Source: Gamsiella multidivaricata (lineage: Eukaryota > Mortierellomycota > Mortierellomycetes > Mortierellales > Mortierellaceae). Taken from it: DNA of 64,000 bases. The notes under the pieces were generated by a model. That model saw only the letters and a program-made list of their open reading frames with translations. It did no database searches and was not told where the DNA came from. The translations under genes and the position numbers were made by a program. The DNA lies in contig NW_026251744.1 of the NCBI RefSeq assembly GCF_025024155.1, forward strand, positions 186,001-250,000, read 5' to 3'. Shown here piece after piece: positions 22,887 to 34,907 of the stretch; the stretch's first letter is position 1; the number at the start of each line of letters is the position of its first letter.

Positions 22887-23967
22887 ATGGAATCCACATC
22901 TCCCGACGACTTCGCTGCTACCGCCACGGCCGCTACAGCATCCACGTCCCCTCTCCAGGCCACACATCAGTCATCCTTCAGCTCAGAGTCATCCTTCGTG
23001 ATCGCACCAAGCAGGACATCCACCTCCTCCAACAGGGATTCCCTCAGTCTGCGACCGACCTTTATGGAGAAGTAAGCACCCAGCACCTTTGGACGCCGCG
23101 CCGCAGACGCGAAAAGAAGGGGAGAAAAAAAAAGAACGCGTTCTGACAGTGAGCGCGATGAGAACTGACACCGAATCCACGCGCCCCCCTCCCTCCTCCC
23201 CTCCCAAAAACACACACACATGCATGCATACACAGGTTCCGTCCGCCTGTCGCCACAAAGTTCATGCAACAGATCCTCCAGAGTCAACTCCAGAACAAGA
23301 TCTACCATGCCGATGAGGCTCAGAAACTGTCCAAGATCATCGCCGAGGACATCAAGGCGAAACTGATCGGTAAATACTTTCTGAACACTGAATATCGCCG
23401 ACCGAACGCCACAGCACATTAAACCCCCCGCCCCCCCTAGACTGACATCTGTTACTGACACTGACACGCGCGCGTCTCGCTCCCCCACTCCACTCCCCAC
23501 TCCTCCTCATCCCCTCTCTTGTGACAAATTCCTCTTTTTTTTTCATCTCCCGATATCTGGTTCAACCCACCTCCCCCCAGAGCTTGAACTAGGCAGATAC
23601 AAGTACGCCGTCAATGTCGTCCTCGGAGAGAACCTCGGTGGGGGCGCAAGGATGGATGCCCGCTGTCATTGGGACCAGGAATCCGACGGCTCCGCACAAG
23701 CATTCTTCACCAACGTAAGCGTAGGAGGCTAAATGGACTCCTTATTGCTTGTTTCCATGTCGTACCGTGCCTGTTTGCCTTTTTAAAAAACAACCAAAAA
23801 AAAATTAGCACCCTTGGAAATTTGCTGTGCTAATCATCACGAATTTCAAATTCTGTGTTTTCCTTCACCATCCTCTTTTGTTCCTGCGCGATACCTAAAA
23901 CGGATGGGACTACTCTTAGGACTCGCTGTGGTGTGCTGCAGTGGCATTCGCCGTCTTTTACTACTAG
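22887..23967 (+). CDS. Tctex1-family dynein light chain, DYNLT2B-like
   Basis: Four exons, 22887-23071, 23236-23369, 23581-23714 and 23920-23967; all GT-AG and in frame (501 nt, 166 residues). After a Ser/Thr/Ala-rich N-terminus (1-50) comes a full Tctex1 domain: LRPTFMEKFRPPVATKFMQQ, IIAEDIKAKLIELELGRYK, VNVVLGENLGGGARMDARCH and the family's C-terminal strand NDSLWCAAVAFAVFYY. The Phe-Tyr-Tyr ending and the RYK/GARM-type loop are closest to DYNLT2B (TCTEX1D2), a light chain of the ciliary dynein-2 motor, rather than to DYNLT1/3; this assignment is from memory of the family. It would act as a dimeric light chain on a dynein intermediate chain. The role in a fungus without cilia is open. Confidence 0.88.
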
Positions 23968-25418
23968 GAAAAAAAAAGGACAAAGCAAAGCATGATCTTG
24001 TCCAATAAATCAATATACCAGGGCATCAAGATAGAAAAAAAAAAAAAAAAAAAGAGCGAAAACTTTTGCACAGTTACTGTGGTGTTCCAGGACATTGCTT
24101 ATTACCGGAGCATTGGAGGGCTTGCTTATTACCGGAGCATTGGAGGGCTTGCTTATTACCGGAGCATTGGAGGGCGGGCACTTGAGGCAAGCTTCTGGAT
24201 GACAATGCAGGTCGGTCATCGAGTTACAGGACAGGATCCGTTTGGGTCGTGAGGATTGGGCGGGCCGAAGGGCGATATCAATAACAACAAAAATGCGAAA
24301 GATGACAATGATGACAAGAAGAAAAAAATTAAAAAAGAGAGAGAGAGAAAGTGAAATAGCATAAAGAGAGAGAGAAAAAAAAAAGAAAAGAAAAAAGAAC
24401 CGGCCATTGCGCGAATGTACCGTCAGGAACGGGAAGAATTGGGCGCAAGAGGGTCTCAGCATGCTCTTCTCATTTCATGCGCTCGGAGGGGCATGCAGGA
24501 TTTCAGACATCGGCTACTGTTGATTTCATTGGCACCATTGCACGCGCTGTGTTCTTCTGGACCATTCATGCACATCGACCGCTATAGACGACAAAGAATG
24601 AAGGTCGGGGGCGAAATAGAAAAAAAAAAACCTGATGACACAGGCAAGGGAAGGAAAAGATAAGGAAGATAGGAAGGAATGTGTGAGAGAAAGGTAAAGG
24701 AAAAACCACAAGAATAAGAAAGAGCGCTCGAATGAACTAAAGTAAGCGTTTTCTTTGATGAAAGAGGGAGAGGCTGTCGGATTGGAATCAACAGAAGGAG
24801 TGGTGCCAGACGCGACGACGCGGTCGAAAAGTGCAAACTAAAGAGGCATAGAAAGACGGGAGAAGAATAGCGTGGGCCATGCATGGGTCAACCTCGACTG
24901 TCAATGGTCCTTTAGGAACGCGCTTGGATATTTGCGTCATTTTCTCCGCTTCCCGAGGAGAACCCTTGAGGAGGAAGGGCTACCCTGTTCGGGGCTGTCT
25001 CTTGTTCGTTTCGACAATGGTCCATCCTCTGACCATTGGATCCAGGCTTTTTTGCTTAGCTCCGCAGCGAAGATAAAGAAAAAAGCACAAAACGGCAGGG
25101 AAAGACGACTCAAAACACTGAGGAGCAGATGTCTGCATCTCGGTCAAGGGCCAAACCTTCAATGCAAAAAAAAAAAAAGAAAAGGGCAGAAAAACGGTGG
25201 CAAATAGGGACAAGGGAGATCAAATCGTCTTGGCAGATAGATGGGCGTTTCTAGATGTCGCCTCTTGAAGCTGCAGGAACCCCGTTCCTCCCATTTGTAT
25301 CGTAGTCTCCCCGACAAACCTTTCCTTACCTTTACCGACTCTTCTATACACGCATACACATACGCGCATTTGTTGTCTCTCCGTAGTTCCAAAAATGACG
25401 GATGTTAACATGTGGACG

Positions 25419-25449
<31 letters not shown>

Positions 25450-25722
25450 CGTAACCAGTAAGCAAAGCTGGATATCGCTGCCAAGAGTCCGTTGCTGTAT
25501 TATTGCGCCCCCCCCCCTTTTTTTTTTCTCTAGGTCGAACTGGCGTTCCGTTTTCCATCAAAAAAAAATGAAAAAACAAAAATGCAAAGGCTGCAATGGA
25601 TCCTATCCACCTCGGTCTCTTCTCCCTCACATTCCCCTGCTTCCTTTCTTCCCTTCAATAGTAGGATTGAATAACATTTCAGTTCTTCCCGCGCTGCCGC
25701 TGAACAAAAAACATTTCGCGGG

Positions 25723-25753
<31 letters not shown>

Positions 25754-27041
25754 GATGATAGCGAGGCAACTTAGCGCAACATAAACAACAACTCAATCCT
25801 ACCCGCCTTCAGGGCACACGCACGCACACGCACACACAACACATACGCTCTCTTATCGACCCACGCACTCAAACACACTGACACGCATGAACAATAGGGA
25901 CAATAGAGAGCAACTGAATAGCAGAGTGAATAGGACTAAATTAAAACTCAATACTCTACGGGGTAATAATAATAAAAAAAGATATAACTGTGGCGACATA
26001 GACGAAACGCAAAGTAACAATGATACTACTACAACTATCGTCCTATTGAATTGGATAGAGTAGTATAAGCCGTTGGGGACACAGAACGCGTCGCGTGTTG
26101 TATGTTTTGTCTATCTGCGCTCATGCAGATATGACCATAGTGCGATCGGTCACTAGAGACGTGCACTATGATATGGCAACCCTAGCATCTCTACATGGGG
26201 GACACACCTCAAATGGCTCTCTTTTATACTTTTTTTTTTCGCTGCACAGCTCAAAGGAGGGGAGAAGGGGAGGGGAGGATGAGTGGACAACAAAGGACAA
26301 CAAGAGAGGAGGAGAGAAGGATATGCAACCGACGAATCGGACGCCTGACCACTGCTGTGGGTCAACAGAGATCAGAGATCATGGAACAAATCGTACATGC
26401 GACTTGGACTATGCGGTGCACATACCAACTGCAGGTCATGTAAGGGAAAAAAAAAAAAAGAGACAGAGAGAGGAGGAGAGAAGACGAGTAAATAAATAAA
26501 GGTGCGATTCAATAGAGAGGCCCTATTAATAAGAAAACGAATAGGGAGGAAGACACTGATGGCAATGGAAGAGGAACAGGAGACAGCAGACAGACGGACA
26601 AAGGGGGAAAACAGAGCATGCATGCCGAACATATATGGGGGAGCAAGCGGACTGAATACCTTCAATAGAAAATATAAAATGGGCCCTATTCAGTCGACAG
26701 AATGTTATTCACTTTTTTTTTTGTTCTTTTGCTGTCATCATGCCATGTCGATGCCCGTGTCATCTTCAGGGCTATGCCATGCGCTTCTTTTTTTCTTTAC
26801 CTTAATCAATACAGTACGAAAAAATAAAGGGTTTTACAATAAAGACTGAATTGATTAGAACACCACTCGCTCTTGTGTCCTACTCATCGTCCCGATGATT
26901 CATATATAATTCTCCTTTCAAGAATACAAGAATAAAAATAAAAAAATGGAGAATGACTTTCTTGGTCTACTCATTAATCGTGCGTGCGAATATATATTAT
27001 ACATATGTTATATATGTGTCTATTTGCCATGCACAAGCAAC

Positions 27042-27076
<35 letters not shown>

Positions 27077-29375
27077 TAAAGAGTAAAGAGTAAAGAGAAA
27101 AGGGTAAGAAAAAAAAAACCACCATTGAAACATGAACAGAAGGCGTTTACCTTGTGCGCCCAACCACCAAACAACAACCCAAACACAACAGGGAAGATCA
27201 CAGTCCCTGCCTCGCATGGAGCAATGATGAGGTGAGCGATCATCGATGGGCGGGAAGGGAGGGGGCTTTCCTTTTTTCCCTTCTCTCTCTCTCACTTTTT
27301 TTTTTTTTTTTTTTTTTTTTTTCCCTTGCAGCACGCAGCTGCAGTGCGTCCTAGACGCGTAGGCGGCAAAAATAGCAAAAAGCGCGGGAAAACGTCCTAC
27401 GACTATAAAAGGGAGCGCAAGCGACGCGTAAACCCGCTCGAATGGTTATTTTTTTTTGTCTCTTTTTTTTTTCGCGACGAGGATGCGCATACGTTCCTAT
27501 GGCGGTGTATTCTGCTAGACTGAACATAGGAAAATATATAGCTGCTAAAATTCCAATCCTCCCTCTTCCCCATACATTCGACCTCGCCAACAACTAAAGA
27601 CACTTGTATAACAAAACTCTGTTATAGTCTCTTTTTTTTTTAGTCAAACGTGTTCCTGATTCCTTTTTACCCCTTTTCGGTTCTCTGCTGTGTTGATAAG
27701 CATTCAATAGTTCCTACACATTCCAATAGCATAGCATATAGAAGATTCTTTTTTTTTTTTTTTTTTTTTTTTTTACGCTGTGCTGCTTGGTTATTTCTTT
27801 TGTCGCACTAGAGCCCTGAAGGACGGAGAAGGGGAGCAGGATTACCGAGTTAACATTCTTCTAGTGCTCCTTTTGGGAGGGCCTGTGGCCTTTGAGAGTT
27901 GTGAGTGCGGACCTAATAGGAAGGACACTATATGCGACCATACAAGGACTACCGAAGAAAAGGATACAGGGGATTGGTGACAATGCCTTGCTGAGGGCAG
28001 CAGCTCTTTCAACAATGACCATGGGATCTTCTAGACCAGCCTCTCGTTTCTCCCTCGGCGTCTTTTTACATCACTTTATCCATTTAGAGGATCATGCCGC
28101 GAGTTGTATTCAATGCCTTTGTATGTACGTTGCCGATGATGAAGGGCGATGATGAAAGCGGCAGTAACGAACGAAAAAAAAGAAAAAAAAGGCGAACGAT
28201 TGACCAACTGCAGGCGCTACTCTTGATTGTTTTTTTTTTTTTCTTTTTCGATTCCCGAAAAGACTTGACCTGTTGTGGTCGGCCTTCCCGCGAGACGAAT
28301 GAACGAGCTCCCGTTGCTTGACCAAGATGGTCAGAAGGGGACTTTCTGTTCGTCCTCCTCCTTCCCAGCCTGTCGCATTACCTCTGGATCCCCAAGCACA
28401 AGGGACGATAAGGTTGAGCCATGTCTAAAATACTCCCTGTTCGGGTACACGAACAAAAAAAAAAGAAAACAAATATTTACAAGCGCATTCTAGGATAAAC
28501 AAAGCGAAACAAGACAGTCTGCGATGCAGCAAATCCCTTGGAGCGCTCCTAAAGTGGAGATGCAATTGTACAACAAAGCGAGACAACTACATACGCGCAA
28601 CAAACAGGAACCATCCGCCTCTCCCCAGACTATGTGCACTATAAAGAGACACCAAAGAGGCTTGAAGATGGAGGCAAGGATGGAGGGGGGGGGGAGGGGG
28701 GAGGATGAATGGAACAGGACAAAGAATAAGGAGAGAGCTGAGGTTGTCAATGGCTCTTCAAGGGCTTGCTCGTCCTTCCGGAGAACGTTTTCTCCATCCC
28801 TCTTTTTTTTTTTTTGTTTTTTTTTTACCACTGTTTATTTACCCCTCGTTCTCCTCGCCCCCCTCTTTTTCTCGTACACGCCAATCCACTACATGTCCAC
28901 ACACATGGAGGTGCCTTGCTCCCTGATGTTTGTGTACCATTCCTGATGCATTTCGCATTGGCCAAGAGATAGTGTGCAAATACCATTGCACAAAAAAAAA
29001 AAAAAAAAAAAAAAAAAGAAAAGGCATGGGGGGAGGGGGGAGTAGACTATTGGGCAAGTCAACATTACGATCACATCAACTACGCCCAAATGTGTCGCCC
29101 CCCTCCTCCTCGTCACGGCCCCAACTGAATTACACGGAAGATGCAAACTAGACTGCAGCGGCCCGCATGTAGAAATGCCAACGTATGACATCGTATATGT
29201 TACTCGCATATATATAACAACAATATTCTTTATATACAATTGTTTTCTGGTTTGTTCGAGAAAATGCATAGTCTATCCCAATTGTCTATTCAATACACAT
29301 ACACCTAACGTACCCCCGGTCCGTCGCGTCAATGTGTTTTTTTTGTGTTGTTGTTGTTCTTGGCATTCGTTGCCG

Positions 29376-29415
<40 letters not shown>

Positions 29416-30880
29416 GAGTTGGCGAGTGGGTGTGGACAAGCGAGGGACATTTTCGTGCTTTGTGTCTCCGGCACCGGATTGTTTTCTTTTTTTTTTTTCT
29501 ATTTCGCAGCCGAGGGGGTAGTAGCCGTGGTAGTAATTTGGTGGTATTTGAAGGAATACGAGTAAGAAGTGTTGTTGTTGTTGTAGTCTTTTTTTTTTTC
29601 TTTTTTTTCCTCGTTTCCGTTTCTTTTGACACGAAATCTGTGAACTGGAGGGAAATAAAAATAAAAAATAAAAAATAAAAAAAAATCGAAGGAATCGTTT
29701 ACGATTAGAACCGCCCTCTAACCTGTCGAACCCCGGGACCGGTCATCGCCCGCGACCGTGTGTCATCGCGCCACTGAAAATCCTGCCACTTGATTGCGCG
29801 TCGCAGGGCGAGGAGGGGGCGCGGTGTCTCTGATTCCTGGCAATGTGCTCCCATGTTTCGCTCAGTCGGACCCTGTCCCTGGCAATCAGTAACAGGACGT
29901 GCGGTCTTAATGTCACACATCCTGTCATCAAACAGTCGATTGAGTCTCTATCTTTCTTCGTTTTGTGCTGCAGCAAAGGGATCCCCCTTGGTCCCTCCGT
30001 CGTCCGTTGGTCTTTATTGCTCGTGCCTGTGTCTCAACCGCGTAACGGTAAACTCGGTTTGGGTTGGTTGACTCTGATGAGAACGAAAGGAAAGAGGGAA
30101 GAGAGAAGGGGAGAGAGAGGGAAGGGAGGAGAGAGAAAAGATAGAAAAGATAGAAGAGAGAGAAAAGGAAAGTGCGATGGTGGAATTGGCTTAACAGCGG
30201 TTACTCAGTTTCGTTTACTCTGTTACTCTGTTTCTGAATTGAATAGTAATGGCTTTCAGTGTGAATTGGAATGGGAAATGAAAAGAACCTTTTTACAAAA
30301 AAAAAAAAAAGAGGGAGTTGAAGGTAGTTGAAGTTTTGAACAGATTCATTTTCATTCACTTATCCATTCAGTCATTCAGTCAGTCAGTCAGTCAGTTAAT
30401 CATTCACTCGCCCATTCATTCATCCATCCATTCAGTCTTTCATTCATTCAATCGAAATCAATCAACTCAATTAACTGCTGCTACTACTACTACCACTACT
30501 ACTACAACAACAACTGCAACAGCTGCAGCTACAGCTGCTACTACCACTTACTACTACCACTACAACAACCCTTGCCAATCGTTACCAATCCACTTCTTTT
30601 ACTCTTTACTTTCTTTCTTATTACCACCCTCACCCACTTCCCTTCTCCTTTTCCTCCTTTTCCCCTTCCTGCCTACCCTCCATCCTGCGTTTCCCTTCCT
30701 CGTTCCCTTTCCGCCTCTCAACAATGGACAGGGTAACAGCCTGGGTGCGCGCGTTCAGTCGGGCGAAGACCCTTGGCCAAAACTCTTTCCGGGCGGTTCT
30801 ACTTCCCACCTCTTCCCCTTCGCTGATGACACCTACCCAACGCAACATCAACAACGGAAAACTGATCCTCTTCCTCATCC
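23968..30880. other. Long gene-poor region, low complexity
   Basis: About 6.9 kb in which I find no recognisable protein or RNA gene. It is rich in poly(A)/poly(T) tracts (25419-25448, 25723-25749, 27296-27322, 27749-27773, 28991-29017), (GA)n (27050-27076), (TG)n (29375-29410) and trinucleotide repeats (30477-30560), plus a 27-bp tandem repeat near 24.1 kb. Isolated promoter-like TATAAAA sequences occur (27405). Possible content: long UTRs, unrecognised non-coding transcripts or decayed repeats. One tiny spliced frame on the minus strand (27243) is given under findings. Confidence 0.55.
24096..24178. repeat. 27-bp tandem repeat, three copies
   Basis: Three identical head-to-tail copies of a 27-bp unit beginning GCTTATTACCGGAGCATTGG. 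The perfect identity suggests recent expansion. One plus-strand frame reads the unit as a 9-residue peptide repeat (AYYRSIGGL), but the frame is short and unsupported. Confidence 0.9.
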
Positions 30881-30886
30881 TTGGCG

Positions 30887-30896
30887 GCTATAAAAA
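30887..30896 (+). promoter_or_regulatory. Likely TATA box
   Basis: A GGCTATAAAAAGGG sequence followed about 30-40 bases later by a (CT)n pyrimidine run, the layout of a plus-strand fungal promoter. It would start a transcript covering 30.92-31.30 kb, with a GTAAAG donor at 31303, perhaps the leader of the small gene at 31951. Confidence 0.4.
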
Positions 30897-30910
30897 GGGA
30901 ATCCGTTTCT

Positions 30911-31278
30911 CGATGGATGGATTCCTCTCTCTCTCTCTCCTCCTTCTTCTCTCCTCATCCTCATCCTCATCCTTCTCCACCACATTCCACAGCACAACTC
31001 CTCCCCTCCTCCACCACCCTAAGACGCAGCCCACGGTCCAAGTCCAGTCGAACGTCTCTCAAGGCCTCCCACTCTCCAAGTCCTCAAAGTCGATCAAGCA
31101 CTCAAGCGCTCGAGCAATCCCAGGTTACCAAGCCCTTACAAGCCAGCCCGCAAGTCCTCGACCGATCAAAGCCCGAAGCCAAGCACCGGTTCCGCACACG
31201 CACGAACGCACGCACGCGCACCGAGACAGCAGACACCACGAGAACCCTGTCCGTTCAAGTACAAGCCCATCTTGATTT
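30911..31278 (+). other. Open but undecided reading frames after TATA box
   Basis: From ATG 30911 one frame reads MDGFLSLSLLLLLSSSSSSS and continues about 120 codons to a stop near 31276. It looks like a signal peptide but is built on a CT repeat. The other two plus frames are also open across 31020-31300, so none can be called coding. It may be a transcribed leader only. Confidence 0.25.
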
Positions 31279-31306
31279 CTTCTTTGTGCATTCACTCCCA
31301 AGGTAA

Positions 31307-31950
31307 AGGAACGAGCGGGCACACAAGGATCTATACTTTATTTTGTTATCATTTTGAATTTATTTCGTTTTGACCTCCCCTCCCCTTTGTACTCCCTCCC
31401 CCCTCCCTTCTCTCCCTTGCACAAACCCATCATCGTCATTCTCATCCGTATACTCGTCGATATACAGACTTGTTATGCAGTATGCGTTTGTCGAATGGGG
31501 GGATTTGTGGAAGAAGAAGATGTAAAAGAAGAAGAAAAAAAAAAAAGGTTGCTGCTGCTGCTGTGAGCGAAATTTTGTTCTAATCGGATGGTTACACCAA
31601 TGCTTCTTTAGATACCAGTGCAAAGCACCAAAAAAGACCACCTAATCCCACACGCACCAAAGGGGCCAGCCGTTGAACACTCACCCCTCTCCCCCTCTGC
31701 CCTTTTTATTTTATTTTTTTTTCCCACCAAAAAAGCAAGCGCGCCAAAAGGTCCTATTTCTCCGAACAGGAAAACCTAGTCCGGGTCCGACCATCAGATC
31801 AATTACCTAACAACCGAACACAAACAACAACAGCAAAGCAGCAGAAGCAGCAGCAGCAGCGGCAGGATCAGCAGCAACAGCAACAATAGCTACAAGAAAC
31901 AACACCAGTCAAAACTAAAGTAAAAGCTCCGCAACAAACACTACAACACA
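31307..31950. other. Intergenic or 5' leader of the small gene
   Basis: A/T-rich with a CAG-rich stretch (31836-31885) and CAA-rich DNA just before the ATG at 31951, typical of an untranslated leader. No gene of its own. Confidence 0.45.
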
Positions 31951-32196
31951 ATGTCGTTCATCCAGTCCAACCAGCCCGGCAACTTGGTCAACATCGATGA
32001 TTCAACCCAGAGCCTTGCCCCTCGTTCGGCCCCAGGAATGGATGAGCTGCTTGCGCTCATGGGAGGTGCCCAATTCTCGAACGCCGCCACAGCAGAGGCC
32101 GCAGCCATGAGATGGCGACAGGGTGGAGCGGACCCAAACTTTGTTACATCAACTGTCGCACCCGTGGGAGGACACCGTCGCAACCACGAAGAGTAA
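31951..32196 (+). CDS. Small 81-residue protein of unknown function
   Basis: A complete single-exon frame with a good start context (CAACACAATGTCG) after a CAA-rich leader. The protein begins MSFIQSNQPGNLVNIDDS and has a short amphipathic helix (MDELLALMGGAQFSNAATAE), then a basic His-containing tail (GGHRRNHEE). No membrane segment, signal or Cys. Balanced codon use and a non-repetitive sequence make it more believable than neighbouring frames. I do not recognise the family. Its small size and helix suggest a binding peptide or complex subunit, as inference only. Confidence 0.6.
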   Translation: MSFIQSNQPGNLVNIDDSTQSLAPRSAPGMDELLALMGGAQFSNAATAEAAAMRWRQGGADPNFVTSTVAPVGGHRRNHEE

Positions 32197-33710
32197 ACCC
32201 CACACAACACGCGCATCGTTTGACCGGAAGACAACCTGGAACGGTCATTTTTATTTTAGCCTTTGCCGCCGCCTCCTCCTTTCACCACCACCACCACCAC
32301 CACCACCACCACCACCCCCTTGTTTCTTTTTATATTTCATTCTATTTCCATCTTTTCTTTTCTGCGACGATACCTTGGCGGCGGCGACCATTCCAGACCG
32401 ACTTTGGGCGACACCGACTATTCATTTCTTTTCCATTCCTGTTTATTTTATTTTATTTATTTTTTCATGACAACAACAAAAATCACGATCCACGGGCGCA
32501 ATTGGAGGAGGAGAGAAATAGCGACAATCATATGGAGATCGGACAAGTCCAGGGCAGGACAAGGAAACGCAACATGTCGGCAGTAATTAATAACATCGGA
32601 ACATGTGCAACGCATGCATGCATGAGAAGATCGAACAAACCAAAAGGATCAGCTCAAATGAAATGGAGAGGCGTCCCCCCCCCTTCCTTCCCCACATTTT
32701 CATCATCCTCTCTACCCTGTCGTGCTCAGAAATCGGGTTTCGCCTATTCTTGACATTCGACTTGGATGATGAAAAAAAGGGACCACCGATTCAGTCCCTT
32801 GTTTGACAATCGTTCTTTTGTCCGACGTTGCAACGTTTCTGCACGACAATCAAATCAACAACAACAAAAAACAACACAATAACAACAACGGAACATGGGG
32901 AGCATGAGCATGAGCATAAAGCAGGGGGAGGGAGGGGGGGAATGTTGGTGGCGATGGGAGTACAAGGATCCAAACAAGTCCAGGGAATCTTTTTTATTTC
33001 CCTTTGTTTGGCATAGTCTCTGTTCTCTGCATCATATTCCCCCTCTTTCTTATTTTTATTTTCTATGAGCACTCCCCCCTTGACGCCACGTTTCTTGTTC
33101 CACCTGCCCTTACATATGCTGCCTCTTTTTTTTTTCTCTTTTTCTTTTTTGTCAGCTCCTTCTCCCTCTCTCTTTTTTTCATTTCCCGCACTTTGTACAG
33201 CATGTTCATGGTTAATTGCTCTGAACAAGAGTTTAAAAAAAAAAAAAAAAAAAAAAACAACACACACCCACTTCTATTTTTGCACCCTTCTTTTTTTTTT
33301 TTTTCTTTTTTACCCTTTTTTGTTTCTTGTGCCCATGTCTTTTCTTTCCTTACTTGTATCATGTCTTTTCTTCACACACACACACACCCATATCAACAAC
33401 AACAACAACAAAAAAAAAAAGGAATATTTAAATTACTTCAGTACTTCAGTGTTTGATTTGCAATAAAAATTAAAGTCAATTAGTTTTACCAACAAAAAAA
33501 AAAAATCGATTCTCATTCCTCATCAATTATTTTGGGATCTATGAGTCTATGAGAAGAACACTATTACAAAAAGTACAATATGCAAAGGGGGAAACAATAA
33601 CAAGAAAAAAATGCAGGAGAACTACGATACAAGGGGACCAGAGATAGATAGAGAAAGGGAGAGAGAGAAGAGTTTCCAGCAGAATGGAACAGAGCGCGCA
33701 CGCGATCTCC
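32197..33710. other. Intergenic, low complexity
   Basis: About 1.5 kb holding a (CAC)n run at 32284-32321 (reads as poly-His/Thr/Pro by frame, not coding), many T and A tracts, and the 3' region of the gene at 33711. No gene seen. Confidence 0.55.
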
Positions 33711-34907
33711 TTAAGCCGATCCAGCGTTTGCAGAGAGCCACTGACCAATTGATGCGATATGAGACTCCAGGAACGAATGCTCCTGCGGTGTTGATGACGA
33801 TGACGTTGATGATGATGATGACGACGATGTTCTGTTGTCGCTGGATGAAAGTTGCCTTGAAAATAAGGATCCACCCGAGTGCAAATGAAAGTCCTGTGAA
33901 TTATCCTGGTCCTCCGTACGCAAAGATGCTGGGGACAGCAATTCCTTCTTTTGACATGTTGGTCTAGCGAGCAGGAAAAAAAAAAAAAAAAACACCCCCA
34001 GAATGTGTGCGCGCGGCAGGAAGAAGTGAGTTCAAGCGCACTCGGACATCCAACTCCATAGCAATTGACTCTACGCAAACAATATTTGATTTGGGACCCC
34101 TTTTTTTTTTTTTACCTTGCAATTGAGTATGGCTGTCGGTTGTGTTCAAAGCAATGGATATGTGAACAAGAGACCACATTCGACAATGCACATCCTGTCG
34201 TGGTCGATCGGTGGTGGATATAAATGGGTCCATCCGGAATTGTCGGGTGCAAGGGCGATGTAGTCATCGAGCTCGTAGGCATGGCCTATTTTTGACAGAA
34301 TGACAAAAAAAAAAGGATGGTTGGCACGTGCATGCATACCATGGCCGTATTTGCTTCTTTGGATCGTAATATAACGGGCATTCCCGCTTCCGTGTTGTCC
34401 CTATTTAGCAGATGTCTATTTTGGCTGCTGCTCGCAATGTAAACAAACATACGGATAGCAAACTGACATACCTCATCGTTAATCTGCATGGCAGGAGGCG
34501 TCATGATCTCGATAGAACGATGCATTGCCCGGTAATTAAGAAGGAAAGAAGACATGTTCAAGGGCTTCTTGGTGATCAATGGATGCTCCGTGTAAATCGG
34601 CACTGAAAACTAATTGTTGAAGGTAGGATGTGTTCGTTATCAGCATATGTTCTTCTCGATGATAGTCGCTGTGCTACCGTTGTTTGCCTCGTTGGGTTCA
34701 TAAATCGAGTGTATCCTGTACCTCGTCTTCAGGATCGCTCCATCGACGGCGGTTGCTGTCCTTCAGATCCTGTACAGTCCTAGCTGAGCTTGACGGATCC
34801 TTGGTCGAGTTGGGCGAAGAATTGAAATAGACAGCATCGTCTGCGACAAAGTCGAGTTCTGATGGTGCAGACGACGATGTGAGGTTCGTATTGATGACAC
34901 TGGGCAT
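33711..34907 (-). CDS. Unidentified gene, at least five exons
   Basis: Exons 34907-34722, 34609-34472, 34400-34340 and one starting at 34285 join with GT-AG introns and correct phases. Read in order: MPSVINTNLTSSSAPSELDF... (Ser-rich, ends RRRWSDPEDE), FSVPIYTEHPLITKKPLNMS, GQHGSGNARYITIQRSKYGH, then HAYELDDYIALAPDNSGWTH with a Pro-rich PPPIDHDR. The fourth exon either stops at 34146 or, more likely, splices on to a last exon ending at 33711 that reads RTEDQDNSQDFHLHSGGS and ends IASIGQWLSANAGSA after a poly-Ser run. A possible extra exon near 34000-34075 (MELDVRVRLNSLLPAART) is undecided. About 230-260 residues. No family recognised; no membrane segments. The regular exon phases make a real gene likely although the product is unknown. 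Confidence 0.6.

Noticed and set aside
29375..29410. Val/Cys repeat protein frame
   Set aside because: A (TG)n microsatellite read in frame; no gene evidence around it.
32284..32321. Poly-His / poly-Thr coding stretch
   Set aside because: A (CAC)n microsatellite open in several frames with no supporting gene.
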